DNA of 64,000 bases from Anaerolineae bacterium (GTDB taxonomy: Bacteria > Chloroflexota > Anaerolineae > Aggregatilineales > Phototrophicaceae), in assembly GCA_023382675.1 (NCBI GenBank), contig JAHDWN010000012.1, positions 1 through 64,000 on the forward strand, in the 5' to 3' direction. The notes under the pieces are model-generated. The model was not told the origin of the DNA. It did no database searches and saw only the letters and a list, made by a program, of their open reading frames with translations. This document shows, one piece after another, positions 25,860 to 34,329 of the stretch; position 1 is the stretch's first letter; each line of letters begins with the position of its first letter. The translations under genes and the position numbers were made by a program.

Positions 25860-27062
25860 TCAGGCTAATGCAGCTGTGCGCACGTCAAATCGCGAGAGAA
25901 TAGATGCGGGCATCAGGGTCAGCATGAAGATCACACCCGCGACTGCATACGGCAGCAAGGGGGATCGCTCAAACAGAAACCCGCTCAGGATAGCACCCGA
26001 AATGATGCCCAGGCTGACCGCAGATTGGTAAACGCCCAACACCGCGCCGCTGACTTCTTCGCGAACGGAAGTTGTGACCAGTGATTGCAGAGACGGCATC
26101 ATCGTTCCGCTGCCGACAGCGAAACCGAGCATTCCGATTGTGGCAACGCTCAGAGGGAAAGGCAGCAACACCAATGACCACAGGGATAATGCGCGCAGGA
26201 TCGCCCCCAGAATGACCAGGCGGTGTTCGCCAAATCGCGATGCGAGCGGTTCGATGAGGAGGAGTTGTGTCAGCAACTGCCCGACGCCATGGACGGCAAA
26301 AAGCAGCCCGGCTCGCAGCGTGACGTCGGCTGCGCTCATATCCTGAAAAAGAACATCTCCGGCATACAGCGACCACGTACTCTGAAACAACATCATGGCG
26401 AACTGCCCGCCGAAGCCGATGAGCAGCATGAGCAGCAAGGGCGTATTGTGGATCACCTCGTTGCGGGATAAACGCGGGCTGCCCTGGCTGAGACGTTTGG
26501 CGCGCACCTCTGGAGTCAGGGATTCGTCCAGCCAGAACCAGGCCAGCAGCAGCGCGAGCAGCGAAATGATCGCACCGCCATAGAATGGTGCGCGTTCTCC
26601 CAATTGTGCTAGCAGACCGCCCAGGGGTGGGCCGAAGATCAAGCCGGTTCCGAACGCCGCCCAGACCAATCCCAGGGCGCGTGTGCGCTGTTTGGGGGCC
26701 GAAATGTCGGCCAGGTAGGCTTGTGCCACGATCACATTGCCGCCGGTAATGCCGTCGAGAATTCGCGCCAGAAACAGCACGGGCAGCGTATCTGCCATAC
26801 CCATGATCAGGAAGCTGACGACTGTGCCGAACAGACTGACGAACAGCACAGGCAACCGCCCATAACGATCCGACAGACGGCCCATCACCGGGCTGGCGAA
26901 AAACTGTGCAATGTAAAACGTGGCGTACAACAGCGTCACCAATTCGGGCGACGCGTGATAATAGCGCTGTGTAAACAGCGGCAGCACCGGGATGACGATG
27001 GTCGCGCCGATAAAGTTGCTCAGGACGATGACAAAGATAGGGATGAACCGACGTCGTTCCAC
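25860..27062 (-). CDS. MFS drug/metabolite exporter
   Basis: The 400-residue protein has twelve predicted membrane segments and the major-facilitator motif A, GRLSDRYGRLP, after segment 2. It also has the G-rich GLIFGPPLGGLL of segment 5, the antiporter motif C. The TetA/multidrug branch fits best. Exported compounds cannot be predicted. The start is a GTG at 27062. No regulator gene is adjacent. Confidence 0.88.
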   Translation of the reverse strand: MERRRFIPIFVIVLSNFIGATIVIPVLPLFTQRYYHASPELVTLLYATFYIAQFFASPVMGRLSDRYGRLPVLFVSLFGTVVSFLIMGMADTLPVLFLARILDGITGGNVIVAQAYLADISAPKQRTRALGLVWAAFGTGLIFGPPLGGLLAQLGERAPFYGGAIISLLALLLAWFWLDESLTPEVRAKRLSQGSPRLSRNEVIHNTPLLLMLLIGFGGQFAMMLFQSTWSLYAGDVLFQDMSAADVTLRAGLLFAVHGVGQLLTQLLLIEPLASRFGEHRLVILGAILRALSLWSLVLLPFPLSVATIGMLGFAVGSGTMMPSLQSLVTTSVREEVSGAVLGVYQSAVSLGIISGAILSGFLFERSPLLPYAVAGVIFMLTLMPASILSRFDVRTAALA

Positions 27063-27140
27063 GATTTTGCTCGATGATTTCCATGATTACGCGCACAAGT
27101 AAGCGCACGTAATAACACATCTTGTCTGGCAAAGCACTAT

Positions 27141-28019
27141 TCAGGCAGTACGCCCAGCCTGGAGCGTGAGGACACTGATTTCAGGCCGGCAGTTGAAGCG
27201 CACCTGGGGAAACCAGACCATGCCCAATCCGCGATTGGTGTACTGCCACATATCGCCGACGCGATAAAGGCCGCTCGGATACTTATGCCCAAGCTCTGGC
27301 AGGATCGGCATCGCGCCGCCCGGCAGCACACACTGCCCGCCGTGCGTGTGGCCGGAAAGCTGCAAGTCGAAACGTTCTGTCGCCGCGCTTTCGTCCGCGA
27401 AATCAGGCTCGTGCGCAAGCAGCACGGCTGCGCCGGCGGCAGGCACATCATCCAACACCTTGTCCAACCGGTGTTGATTCTCCCAGACATCATCCACGCC
27501 CGCTATGTGAAGCTGTACGCCGCCGCGCACGAGCGTGTGAACACGATTATTCAAATCGATCATGCCTGAAGCTGAAATCATCTGCCGCACGGCATATGCA
27601 CCCGTCCAGTGGTCGTGATTTCCCAGGATGCCAGCCACCCCGTCGCGCGCCCGCAGTTCTCGGAGCGGCAGCACCACGCTGTTTGCATAATCGCTGGCTT
27701 TGCCGCGTGTCACAAAGTCGCCGGTCATGATCACGAAATCGGGCTGCTGTGCATTGACGAGCGAGACAATTCCCAGCAGTCGTTCGCGCGTCATGTGCCG
27801 GTGATCCATGTGGATGTCGCTGATCTGCACCAGACGGTAACCATCGAACGCCGGGTCGAGGCGCGGCAGCCGCAAGTGAACATGTTCGATGGCGAGCATT
27901 TCCGGCTCGATCCGGCTGGCATACACATAACCTGCCCCGCCGGATGCTGTGAGCGCCACCCCTGCGCCTAAGACCTGAAGAAAGCGTCGCCGCGTGATGG
28001 AACCATTTGGGTTTTGCAT
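27141..28019 (-). CDS. Tat-exported calcineurin-like metallophosphoesterase
   Basis: The 292-residue protein starts with a twin-arginine signal (TRRRFLQVLGAG, residues 9-20), so it is exported folded. The phosphoesterase core has all metal motifs: QISDIHMDHRH, GDFV, GNHDHW, and LSGHTHGGQ near the end. This is the YkuE/YaeI type, whose members hydrolyse phosphoesters at the outer membrane face; some act on lipids. It lies between the MFS exporter and the HEAT/YIP1 gene on the same strand, with about 100 bases upstream. Confidence 0.92.
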   Translation of the reverse strand: MQNPNGSITRRRFLQVLGAGVALTASGGAGYVYASRIEPEMLAIEHVHLRLPRLDPAFDGYRLVQISDIHMDHRHMTRERLLGIVSLVNAQQPDFVIMTGDFVTRGKASDYANSVVLPLRELRARDGVAGILGNHDHWTGAYAVRQMISASGMIDLNNRVHTLVRGGVQLHIAGVDDVWENQHRLDKVLDDVPAAGAAVLLAHEPDFADESAATERFDLQLSGHTHGGQCVLPGGAMPILPELGHKYPSGLYRVGDMWQYTNRGLGMVWFPQVRFNCRPEISVLTLQAGRTA

Positions 28020-28121
28020 GTGTCCCTCGTTATCCCGTTTCGTCTGTGGCGAGCACGCAATCGCGCCTTGCCACCAGTTTTCTTTTACAGGGCGACGAAA
28101 GCGTTTCCTCGAAACGGGCGC

Positions 28122-29387
28122 TCATGAGAGCGGAAGGTTACTCATGCCCGAAAGGAATGATCCCAAAAATGCGCTTGACAACACGTAACCGACGACCATG
28201 CTGATCACCCACAAGAAACCGAAAGCGAAGATATTGGTCAAACAGCCGCTGCCAGCGCTGAAATTGTACGCCTGGGAGGTGAGGCTGGAGGCCTTGAAGA
28301 GAATCTGAAGGCCGATCAACGACGTGATAAAACCAATAAGTACCGTAAAGATGGGGGAACCGGCGCCGATTGTGACCCAGACCGAAGCAACGAGGAGTGC
28401 ATATAACAGCGGTAACCGCTTGTTGTACAGCCCAAAGAGCTTGTCGAGCATGAAGCGGATCGTGCCTTTGCCCCCAAAGAGCGTGGTGGCGACGAAATGG
28501 ATGGCGGCTCCCTGCAAGAAAAGATTGACCGCACTGCCGACACCCGAAATCAGACCGACGATCAGGCCTGTCACGAGCGAGAATGAAGCGACCATCGAAC
28601 GAAGCTCACCGGCCTGCCTGGCAGAGATCATGTCGGAATCTGTTGAAAGACTGGAAATGCTTTCGGTAAAAACAAAGAACATGATCAAGGTTCCAAACAC
28701 GTTGATCAGCACGAATACCGCCAATTCCAGCGTCACGCCGCTCCAGCGCGATTTCTCAGCAGTTTCCAGGTGCATAGCTGTCTGCACCGATTTTTGCTGA
28801 CGCTTGCTTTCTTTGAGGAATTCTTTCGCTTGCGCCTGATCAAGAATGAAATTGATAGCCGCCTGCCCGGTATCGCCGGTGACTGCGCCTGCAACACTGA
28901 CAAAAAATCCATCGTCCTTAATGTCTGGATTGAGTTCAAGTGCCTTGCGCAGCGCCTTGAGTGCGCGGGCATTGTCGCCATTCATGTTGTGGGATAAAGC
29001 TTCATCGAGGTAGCTCTTGCTGCGGTCGATGTCCGCCTGCGTGACCACGTGGCGGCGTTGAACGGGAATCGCGGATGCTTTTGCAGTGTCTTCGGCTTCG
29101 TAACTCGCCAATTCTTCCTTCAGGCGGCTGCTCGCGCTTGAAGATGAGGCAGCGGCACCGACCTGTTGCACAGGCGGTGGCTCCTGCTGGGTCTGTTGGC
29201 GCAGATAACGCCCGGCTTTGAGCGCAAGTTCGCGCAGCGCTGGTTCGGGGTCGTTTTTGTAGACTTCCGCCAGCGGCTGCAAAGCAGCGCGGTCATTGGA
29301 TTTTCCCAGTGCGATAATGGCTTCTCGCCGGCGTGCGGCGTCGTTGCTCTTGAGCTGCTTCACATATGTCTCGATCACAATCACCAC
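28122..29387 (-). CDS. HEAT-TPR-YIP1 fusion membrane protein
   Basis: The 421-residue protein has three parts. Residues 1-70 are HEAT-like repeats (RREAIIALGKS, LRELALKAG). A Ser/Pro-rich linker follows, then a TPR-like pair at about 125-160 (ARALKALRKALELNPD). The last 200 residues have five hydrophobic segments with the YIP1-domain look, including GGKGTIRFMLDKLFGLYNKR between segments. YIP1 proteins are linked with membrane trafficking in eukaryotes and are of unknown role in bacteria. Start is GTG at 29387 or the in-frame GTG at 29378, which is better spaced behind AAAGGTGG. Confidence 0.82.
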   Translation of the reverse strand: MVIVIETYVKQLKSNDAARRREAIIALGKSNDRAALQPLAEVYKNDPEPALRELALKAGRYLRQQTQQEPPPVQQVGAAASSSSASSRLKEELASYEAEDTAKASAIPVQRRHVVTQADIDRSKSYLDEALSHNMNGDNARALKALRKALELNPDIKDDGFFVSVAGAVTGDTGQAAINFILDQAQAKEFLKESKRQQKSVQTAMHLETAEKSRWSGVTLELAVFVLINVFGTLIMFFVFTESISSLSTDSDMISARQAGELRSMVASFSLVTGLIVGLISGVGSAVNLFLQGAAIHFVATTLFGGKGTIRFMLDKLFGLYNKRLPLLYALLVASVWVTIGAGSPIFTVLIGFITSLIGLQILFKASSLTSQAYNFSAGSGCLTNIFAFGFLWVISMVVGYVLSSAFLGSFLSGMSNLPLS

Positions 29388-29474
29388 CTTTGCATATCGC
29401 TTAGATGATCACGTTTCTCTCTATTCAATTATCACCTTGGCAAAAGGGTTCATCACTTGAGATCGGAAAACAGG

Positions 29475-30029
29475 TTATTCGCTTAGCGCCTCAAACGCCG
29501 CGCGTGAGATGTAGTCGGCTCCCTGGGGCGATAACCTGCTCTCGTAAAGAACGAACCGATCCACAATCAACGGCTTGCTCGCCAGTGTCTTATGCTGCTC
29601 AAGGAAGTCGTCCACGGCGCGATCAGGCCTGGATGCGCGCAGCCGGGCGAGGGTCACGTGTGGATGAAAGGCACGGCCTTCCGGCGCAAAACCGACCGTA
29701 ACGAGCGCTTGTTCGATCTGAGTGTACAAGTCGCTCATTGCGCCAGGTGCCGCAATCCCCGCCCAGAGCACACGCGCCGCACGCTTTTGATCTGGCGGAA
29801 AACGGCCAACATTTTGAACATGGATCTCAAAAGGTTCAAACCGGATCGGTTGCAGCGCAGCGACAATGGGGGCGATTTGAGCAGCCGAAACGTCATCCCC
29901 AAGAAAACGCAGTGTGATGTGGTAGGTGTTACGCCTGGCCCAACTTGCAGCGCCAATATTCGCGCGAACATGGGTCAGGAGATCCTTAACCGAGTCTGGA
30001 AGATCAACTGCGATAAAGAGACGTGGCAT
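29475..30029 (-). CDS. thpR: RNA 2',3'-cyclic phosphodiesterase
   Basis: The 184-residue protein is a two-histidine phosphoesterase of the LigT/ThpR type. The two HxTx motifs are HITLRFLG near residue 38 and HPHVTLARL near residue 125. It opens RNA 2',3'-cyclic phosphates to 2'-phosphate ends and was first described as a 2'-5' RNA ligase in the reverse reaction. Length is normal. It begins at an ATG after a terminator hairpin, so it has its own promoter or depends on read-through. Confidence 0.93.
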   Translation of the reverse strand: MPRLFIAVDLPDSVKDLLTHVRANIGAASWARRNTYHITLRFLGDDVSAAQIAPIVAALQPIRFEPFEIHVQNVGRFPPDQKRAARVLWAGIAAPGAMSDLYTQIEQALVTVGFAPEGRAFHPHVTLARLRASRPDRAVDDFLEQHKTLASKPLIVDRFVLYESRLSPQGADYISRAAFEALSE

Positions 30030-30051
30030 GACTTAGGCAACTTAAAGAAAC

Positions 30052-30075
30052 AAAAAAGCCACGCCCGGGCGTGGC
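30052..30075 (-). terminator. Intrinsic terminator after the small 30.1 kb gene
   Basis: An 18-base perfect palindrome, GCCACGCCC joined to GGGCGTGGC (30058-30075), runs into six T on the minus strand (complement of 30052-30057). It lies between the small gene's stop and thpR. Confidence 0.85.
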
Positions 30076-30099
30076 AATCTGGGCAATAATGTGAGTCAG

Positions 30100-30339
30100 T
30101 TATTGCTGAGCAGGCTCGACAAGATTTCCCGCTGCCGGTGAATCATGATCACCATCGTGGGTCTGGTCGTTCCCCTCTGCCCGATTGCGCATTCTAAAAA
30201 CGCCGGTGATGCTGGCGCTGTCTTCGGCTTCCGCAGATTCACGCAACGCTTCAGCCGCATCTCGATACGCTTCCATCAGGTGTCGCGGGATTTGACCGGT
30301 TTCTGACGCGGCATCTGTTCGGTTCTTGGACGGTATCAT
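30100..30339 (-). CDS. Small hydrophilic protein of unknown function
   Basis: The 79-residue product starts at the ATG at 30339, which has GCGAGG just upstream; a TTG at 30357 has no such site. The N-terminal half is helical (LMEAYRDAAEALRESAEAED). The C-terminal half is polar and disordered-looking, rich in Asp, His and Asn. I recognise no domain. A strong terminator follows, which supports a real transcription unit. Confidence 0.6.
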   Translation of the reverse strand: MIPSKNRTDAASETGQIPRHLMEAYRDAAEALRESAEAEDSASITGVFRMRNRAEGNDQTHDGDHDSPAAGNLVEPAQQ

Positions 30340-30560
30340 GCCATCCTCGCTTCTCAATTACGTATAGATTCAAACGTGTTAGGTTAATTCTACACCATTT
30401 CAAGTATACCAGACTATAGCACAAATAGAACACGTGCGCGAGGAATTCATTGATCGAATTTCACGACAAAGTGTTTAAGAAACTTCGAGACTCCAATCAC
30501 CTGACCACAATCTGTATACTTGCCACAAGTTTTGCATCTTAGAGAGGCTCCAGGGCGACC

Positions 30561-31634
30561 ATGCGACTAGGCATCATTGGCTTACCAAACAGCGGTAAAA
30601 CCACCATTTTTAACGCATTGACTAACTCGAATCTCCCGACCGGCGCGGCGACGAGCGGCCAGTTTGAAGTTCACACGGCTGTTGTCAGCGTCCCTGATGA
30701 ACGGGTGGATCGTTTGAGTGCCATGTACAACCCGAAGAAGACGATCTATACACAGGTAACATATGTGGACATCGGCGGGTTGGAGAAGGGGGTCGCAGAA
30801 GGCGGCCTGAAGGGGCAATTTCGCAATGAGCTTGCCCAACTTGACGGCATGGTACAGGTGCTGCGCGCCTTCGCTGATGAAAACGTCCCCCATCCTTACG
30901 GTACGGTTGATCCGCAGCGCGACCTCGACATTATCGAGGGTGAATTCCTTCTATCCGACCTGGTGATGATCGAGTCGCGGCTCGAAAAGATCGCTGAGGA
31001 GCAGCGGCGTAAGGGGCGCACGCTGGAAAAGGCCACCGTTGACGAGGCCGAGCTACTTGAGCGTCTCAAGGCACTGCTCGAAAGTGACATCCCCCTGCGC
31101 GATGTCGATCTCACGGATACGGAAGTCAAAATGCTAAAAGGTTTCGGCCTTCTGACGCTGAAGCCGATGCTGATCGTGCTCAATCAGGGGGATGAACGCC
31201 GTGATTATGCTATCGTCAACGATCACAAACGCAGCAACATCATCGATCTGCAAGGTAAAATCGAAGCGGAATTGAGCCAGCTCGAACCTGAAGATGCAAC
31301 AGTCTTCATGGAAGAATATGGGATCACCGAACTGAGCGCGGCAAAGGTCGTGCGTCTGTCATACGAATTGCTCGCTTATGATTCCTTCTTCACAGTCGGT
31401 GAAGATGAAGTCCGTGCGTGGCGGATGCCCACGGGCGCGACTGCGCCAGAAGCTGCGGGCGTGATCCATACGGATCTGCAAAAGGGCTTTATCCGGGCAG
31501 AAGTTTTCCATTATGACGATTTGATCGAACTCGGAAGCGAAGCTGCCGTCAAGAACGCTGGCAAGTTCCGCCTGGAAGGGCGCGATTACATCGTCAAAGA
31601 TGGCGACATTTTGCATATCCGCCACAGCAGTTAG
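30561..31634 (+). CDS. ychF: Divergent YchF-like P-loop ATPase
   Basis: The 357-residue protein has the Obg/YchF core: P-loop GLPNSGKTT (7-15), DIGGLEKG (G3, 70-77) and a helical arm from about 130 to 185. A C-terminal TGS domain has FIRAEVFHYDDL and IVKDGDILHIRHSS. In typical YchF the specificity motif is NxxE, giving ATP preference; here residues 208-211 are NQGD, closer to the GTPase NKxD. The G1-G2 region also differs from common YchF. It binds ribosomes in E. coli and is linked to stress responses. dnaN follows after 93 bases. Confidence 0.85.
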   Translation: MRLGIIGLPNSGKTTIFNALTNSNLPTGAATSGQFEVHTAVVSVPDERVDRLSAMYNPKKTIYTQVTYVDIGGLEKGVAEGGLKGQFRNELAQLDGMVQVLRAFADENVPHPYGTVDPQRDLDIIEGEFLLSDLVMIESRLEKIAEEQRRKGRTLEKATVDEAELLERLKALLESDIPLRDVDLTDTEVKMLKGFGLLTLKPMLIVLNQGDERRDYAIVNDHKRSNIIDLQGKIEAELSQLEPEDATVFMEEYGITELSAAKVVRLSYELLAYDSFFTVGEDEVRAWRMPTGATAPEAAGVIHTDLQKGFIRAEVFHYDDLIELGSEAAVKNAGKFRLEGRDYIVKDGDILHIRHSS

Positions 31635-31727
31635 AGCGTACAAAAGACAAACTTTCTGCGCTATACTCTTGCACATATATTCGAAAGAAATACCCCAACG
31701 AACCGGGCCAGGTGGGAGAAGAGCGGT

Positions 31728-32861
31728 ATGTTCGTATCAGTCTTGCAGGAGCAACTCGCTAAGGGCCTGAACATCGTCAGCAAAGCGGTAGATAGCCGTC
31801 CCACTTTGCCAGTACTGGCGAATGTGCTGCTTTCGACCGAAGATGCAAGGCTCAAGCTGGCTGCGACCAATCTTGAATTGACCATCGTCAGCTACATTGG
31901 CGCGCGTGTGAACCAGCCGGGCGAGATTACACTGCCATCCAAAACGTTCGTTGAGTTGGTCAGCAATCTTTCGCCAGAAAGCGTGAATTTGCAGCTTGAC
32001 AGCGCAACGCAGTCGGTGCGGGTTGTCTGCGGCGCAACCCGGTCGGACATCAAGGGGATAAGTGCCAGCGAGTTTCCTCCCATTCCTGAAGAAATGGAAC
32101 CGGATGTCATGGTTCCTGGCCGTGTGCTTCGCGACATGATCAATCAGACCGCCTTCGCAGCCGCTAAAGATGATAACCGCCCGATATTGACGGGGCTGTA
32201 CACGCAGTTCGACGGCAACATCTTGACGATGGCTGCTGCGGATGGCTACCGGTTGGCCGTTCGCACGACAGCGATTGAGCAGCATTTCGAGAAGCCGCGC
32301 GAGATCGTGATCCCGGCGCGCTCAATGCTGGAGGTGGCCCGTATTATCGGCGATGAGGAAGAACCGGTCGGCATCACGCTTCCCGGCAAACGCGACCTGG
32401 TGATGTTCTACGTCAAGAACACGGTTGTCTCGTCACAAATTCTTGAGGGCAAGTTTCCAGACTTTTCGACGATTATCCCACGCTCATACAGCACCAGCCT
32501 CGTGGTGTACACGGACGATTTGCTGCGCGCCTGTAAACGCGCGGAGATTTTCGCCCGCGATAGCAATAACAGCGCGCGGGTTTACGTTCGCCCGTCCAAC
32601 AATGTCAGCGAACCTGGCGAAGTGACCGTCATTGGCAAAAGCGCCGAACGTGGCGACAACGAGGGGATGCTCGATGCGTCCGTCGAAGGTGAACCCCTGG
32701 AAGCCAATTTCAATATCCGCTACTTGATCGACGCATTGGCCGTCATTCAGGACGAACGTGTCGTGCTACAGAGCAATGGTGCGGCACATCCTGGTGTCAT
32801 GCGCCCGGAAGGCAGCGATAACTTCATCTACGTGCTGATGCCGATGGCAGTCCAACGCTAG
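31728..32861 (+). CDS. dnaN: DNA polymerase III sliding clamp, beta subunit
   Basis: The 377-residue protein has the three clamp-fold repeats of DnaN, with the conserved start VSKAVDSRPTLPVLANVL and repeated ATDGYRLA-type motif (AAADGYRLAVRT). It encircles DNA and tethers polymerase III. The C-terminal end YVLMPMAVQR matches the usual 'yvimP.r' ending. Here it is not next to dnaA or recF but behind ychF, so its usual origin context is absent. The start has GGGAGAAGAG upstream. A terminator follows at once. Confidence 0.95.
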   Translation: MFVSVLQEQLAKGLNIVSKAVDSRPTLPVLANVLLSTEDARLKLAATNLELTIVSYIGARVNQPGEITLPSKTFVELVSNLSPESVNLQLDSATQSVRVVCGATRSDIKGISASEFPPIPEEMEPDVMVPGRVLRDMINQTAFAAAKDDNRPILTGLYTQFDGNILTMAAADGYRLAVRTTAIEQHFEKPREIVIPARSMLEVARIIGDEEEPVGITLPGKRDLVMFYVKNTVVSSQILEGKFPDFSTIIPRSYSTSLVVYTDDLLRACKRAEIFARDSNNSARVYVRPSNNVSEPGEVTVIGKSAERGDNEGMLDASVEGEPLEANFNIRYLIDALAVIQDERVVLQSNGAAHPGVMRPEGSDNFIYVLMPMAVQR

Positions 32862-32868
32862 CGAGTCT

Positions 32869-32891
32869 GGGCGGCGACACCGCCGCCCTTT
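32869..32891 (+). terminator. Terminator after dnaN
   Basis: GGGCGGCG (32869-32876) and CGCCGCCC (32881-32888) form a perfect 8-base-pair GC stem with loop ACAC, followed by TTTC. The T-run is short, but position and stem strength support termination. Confidence 0.7.
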
Positions 32892-33022
32892 CAATACCCC
32901 ACACATTTCTCAAATTCAGATCCCATCGACGTGGAGATGGACGCGGTTTCAACGTGAGGTGCTGCCTGCCAAGCCAGCGGTCGTGAAGCAGAATATGAGA
33001 CGTGGATGTTAGATACTCATAA

Positions 33023-33051
33023 TTGTTTATCACCGATAATTCAGCTATAGT
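33023..33051 (+). promoter_or_regulatory. Candidate promoter for the Gly/Leu-repeat gene
   Basis: TTGTTT (33023-33028) and TATAGT (33046-33051) are separated by 17 bases, 38 bases before the GTG start at 33090. The -10 box is good and the -35 box weak. Confidence 0.45.
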
Positions 33052-33089
33052 TTGCCACGGGCATTTGAAACATAAGAGGAGTAGCGAAC

Positions 33090-33791
33090 GTGGAGATCAT
33101 CCAACAGGTCACTGAGCGCACAGGCATCTCGGAGCAGCAAGCTCGGCAGGCCATTGATGGGCTGAACAGTTCATTTAAAAGCAACCTTCCTGCCCCACTC
33201 GCAGATGTGATCGGCGGGTTGCTGTCTGGTGGCGCACCGGCTCCGCACGGCGGTGGTCCTGCGCCGACTACCGGCGGCGCTGACATGAATGATGCGCTTG
33301 GCGTTCTGGGTGGTCTGCTCGGCGATGCTCAGGGAAGCGGCAGCCAGGGCGGCAGCCTGGATGATTTGCTCGGCGGTCTGCTTGGCGGTTCGGGGGCTAG
33401 CCCAAGCGGAAATGCGCCTCAAGGATCAGGTCTGGATGATCTGCTCGGCGGCTTGCTTGGCAATATGGGATCGCAGCCTGGTGCTAATGCAGGCGGCCAG
33501 AGCGGGCTTGGCCTGGATGATCTTCTCGGTATGCTTAGCGGGGGCGGCCAGGGCGGTTTGAACCTGGATGGATTGGTGACAGACATTACCAAGAATTCTG
33601 GCGTCTCGCCCGATATTGCAACCACCATAATTCAGATCGTGCTTCAGTTCCTGGGGGAACGGTTGCCAGAGCCTCTCGGCGGCCTTTTGTCTGGTCTTGT
33701 CGGCGGACAATCTAGTTCTACCGGCAATGATGATAGTTTTGGCATTGATGATATTGCACGCGGCCTGGGTGGTATTCTCGGCAGTCAATAG
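33090..33791 (+). CDS. Gly/Leu-rich repeat protein, DUF937-like
   Basis: The GTG start at 33090 has AAGAGGA upstream and gives 233 residues. Residues 1-50 form a helical head (ISEQQARQAIDGLNSSFKS) like the N-terminus of DUF937/YidB-type proteins. Residues 65-165 are low-complexity Gly/Leu repeats of the type LDDLLGGLLGG, four copies. A C-terminal helical part (VSPDIATTIIQIVLQFL) and another Gly-rich end follow. No signal or membrane segment is seen, and the function is unknown. Between the repeats are Asn/Gln-rich spacers, so it could self-associate. Confidence 0.75.
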   Translation: MEIIQQVTERTGISEQQARQAIDGLNSSFKSNLPAPLADVIGGLLSGGAPAPHGGGPAPTTGGADMNDALGVLGGLLGDAQGSGSQGGSLDDLLGGLLGGSGASPSGNAPQGSGLDDLLGGLLGNMGSQPGANAGGQSGLGLDDLLGMLSGGGQGGLNLDGLVTDITKNSGVSPDIATTIIQIVLQFLGERLPEPLGGLLSGLVGGQSSSTGNDDSFGIDDIARGLGGILGSQ

Positions 33792-33805
33792 TTTCAGTGA
33801 AGATG

Positions 33806-33831
33806 GGTGAGAAGGCATTTCCCTTCTCACC
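33806..33831 (+). terminator. Hairpin after the Gly/Leu-repeat gene
   Basis: GGTGAGAAGG (33806-33815) and CCTTCTCACC (33822-33831) pair perfectly over 10 bases with a 6-base loop. GACATGATTTTG follows, so the T-run is offset and efficiency is uncertain. Confidence 0.55.
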
Positions 33832-33980
33832 GACATGATTTTGATCATTGCAAAAGCAGTACTTTATTCCTTTCACGATCCTCAATGAAGTTATATATAA
33901 TGTTTCACAGTTCTCAAGGATCTCATCACGCATTTCTCAATTAAACTGAGTTATAGCTTGATGATTAGAGGGGGTGTGTA

Positions 33981-34151
33981 ATGGAAGTTGTGCTGAAAAT
34001 CATGTTGGTCTGGTTTGTGGTTTCGGTTCCCGTCAGCTTACTGGTCGGCAAATTGTTTGCTTCGCAGTCACGCGCTGCCCAACCTGAGTACGCATCCGAG
34101 TTTTCGCGCTACGTGAGCCAACTGGAAACACAAGAAATCCCGGTCACCTAG
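33981..34151 (+). CDS. 56-residue single-pass membrane peptide
   Basis: An ATG at 33981, preceded by AGAGGGGGTG, opens a 57-codon frame ending TAG at 34149-34151. The peptide begins MEVVLKIMLVWFVVSVPVSL, one clear membrane segment at residues 3-24, then a polar tail with SRYVSQLETQEIPVT. It has a good ribosome site and an intrinsic terminator 44 bases after the stop, which supports a genuine small gene. The role is unknown; it may modulate a membrane partner. Confidence 0.6.
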   Translation: MEVVLKIMLVWFVVSVPVSLLVGKLFASQSRAAQPEYASEFSRYVSQLETQEIPVT

Positions 34152-34194
34152 AAATTACACCTTTACATCCCCTACATCCCCTGAGCCAAAAATC

Positions 34195-34228
34195 ACGCCG
34201 GACGCTCTCGCGCCAGGCGTTTTTGTTT
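34195..34228 (+). terminator. Intrinsic terminator after the small membrane gene
   Basis: ACGCC-GG-(A)-CGC (34195-34205) pairs with GCG-CC-(A)-GGCGT (34210-34220) over 10 pairs with two single-base bulges and loop TCTC. It runs into TTTTGTTT (34221-34228). The reverse strand also has a T-run after the stem, so it may work in both directions. Confidence 0.75.
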
Positions 34229-34329
34229 CTGCCCATGTAACTTACCCCAATTGTGTGCGTATAATTCCTCAAGACTTGCAAGAACAAATTTCCCTTTGAT
34301 AGACTTCCACACATCTGTGCAGTACCCAA

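Noticed and set aside
24838-26031. 397-codon open frame on the plus strand opposite trmB
   Set aside because: It is antisense to a clear trmB gene, has no recognisable domain and no ribosome site, so it is a frame shadow of GC-rich coding DNA.
25969-27132. 387-codon frame overlapping the MFS exporter
   Set aside because: It shares the strand but not the frame of the exporter and lacks membrane segments; the exporter frame has motif A and motif C.
28034-28118. CCCGTTTCG/CGAAACGGG inverted repeat as a terminator
   Set aside because: The arms are 67 bases apart with no T-run, so it is not convincing as a terminator and could be chance.
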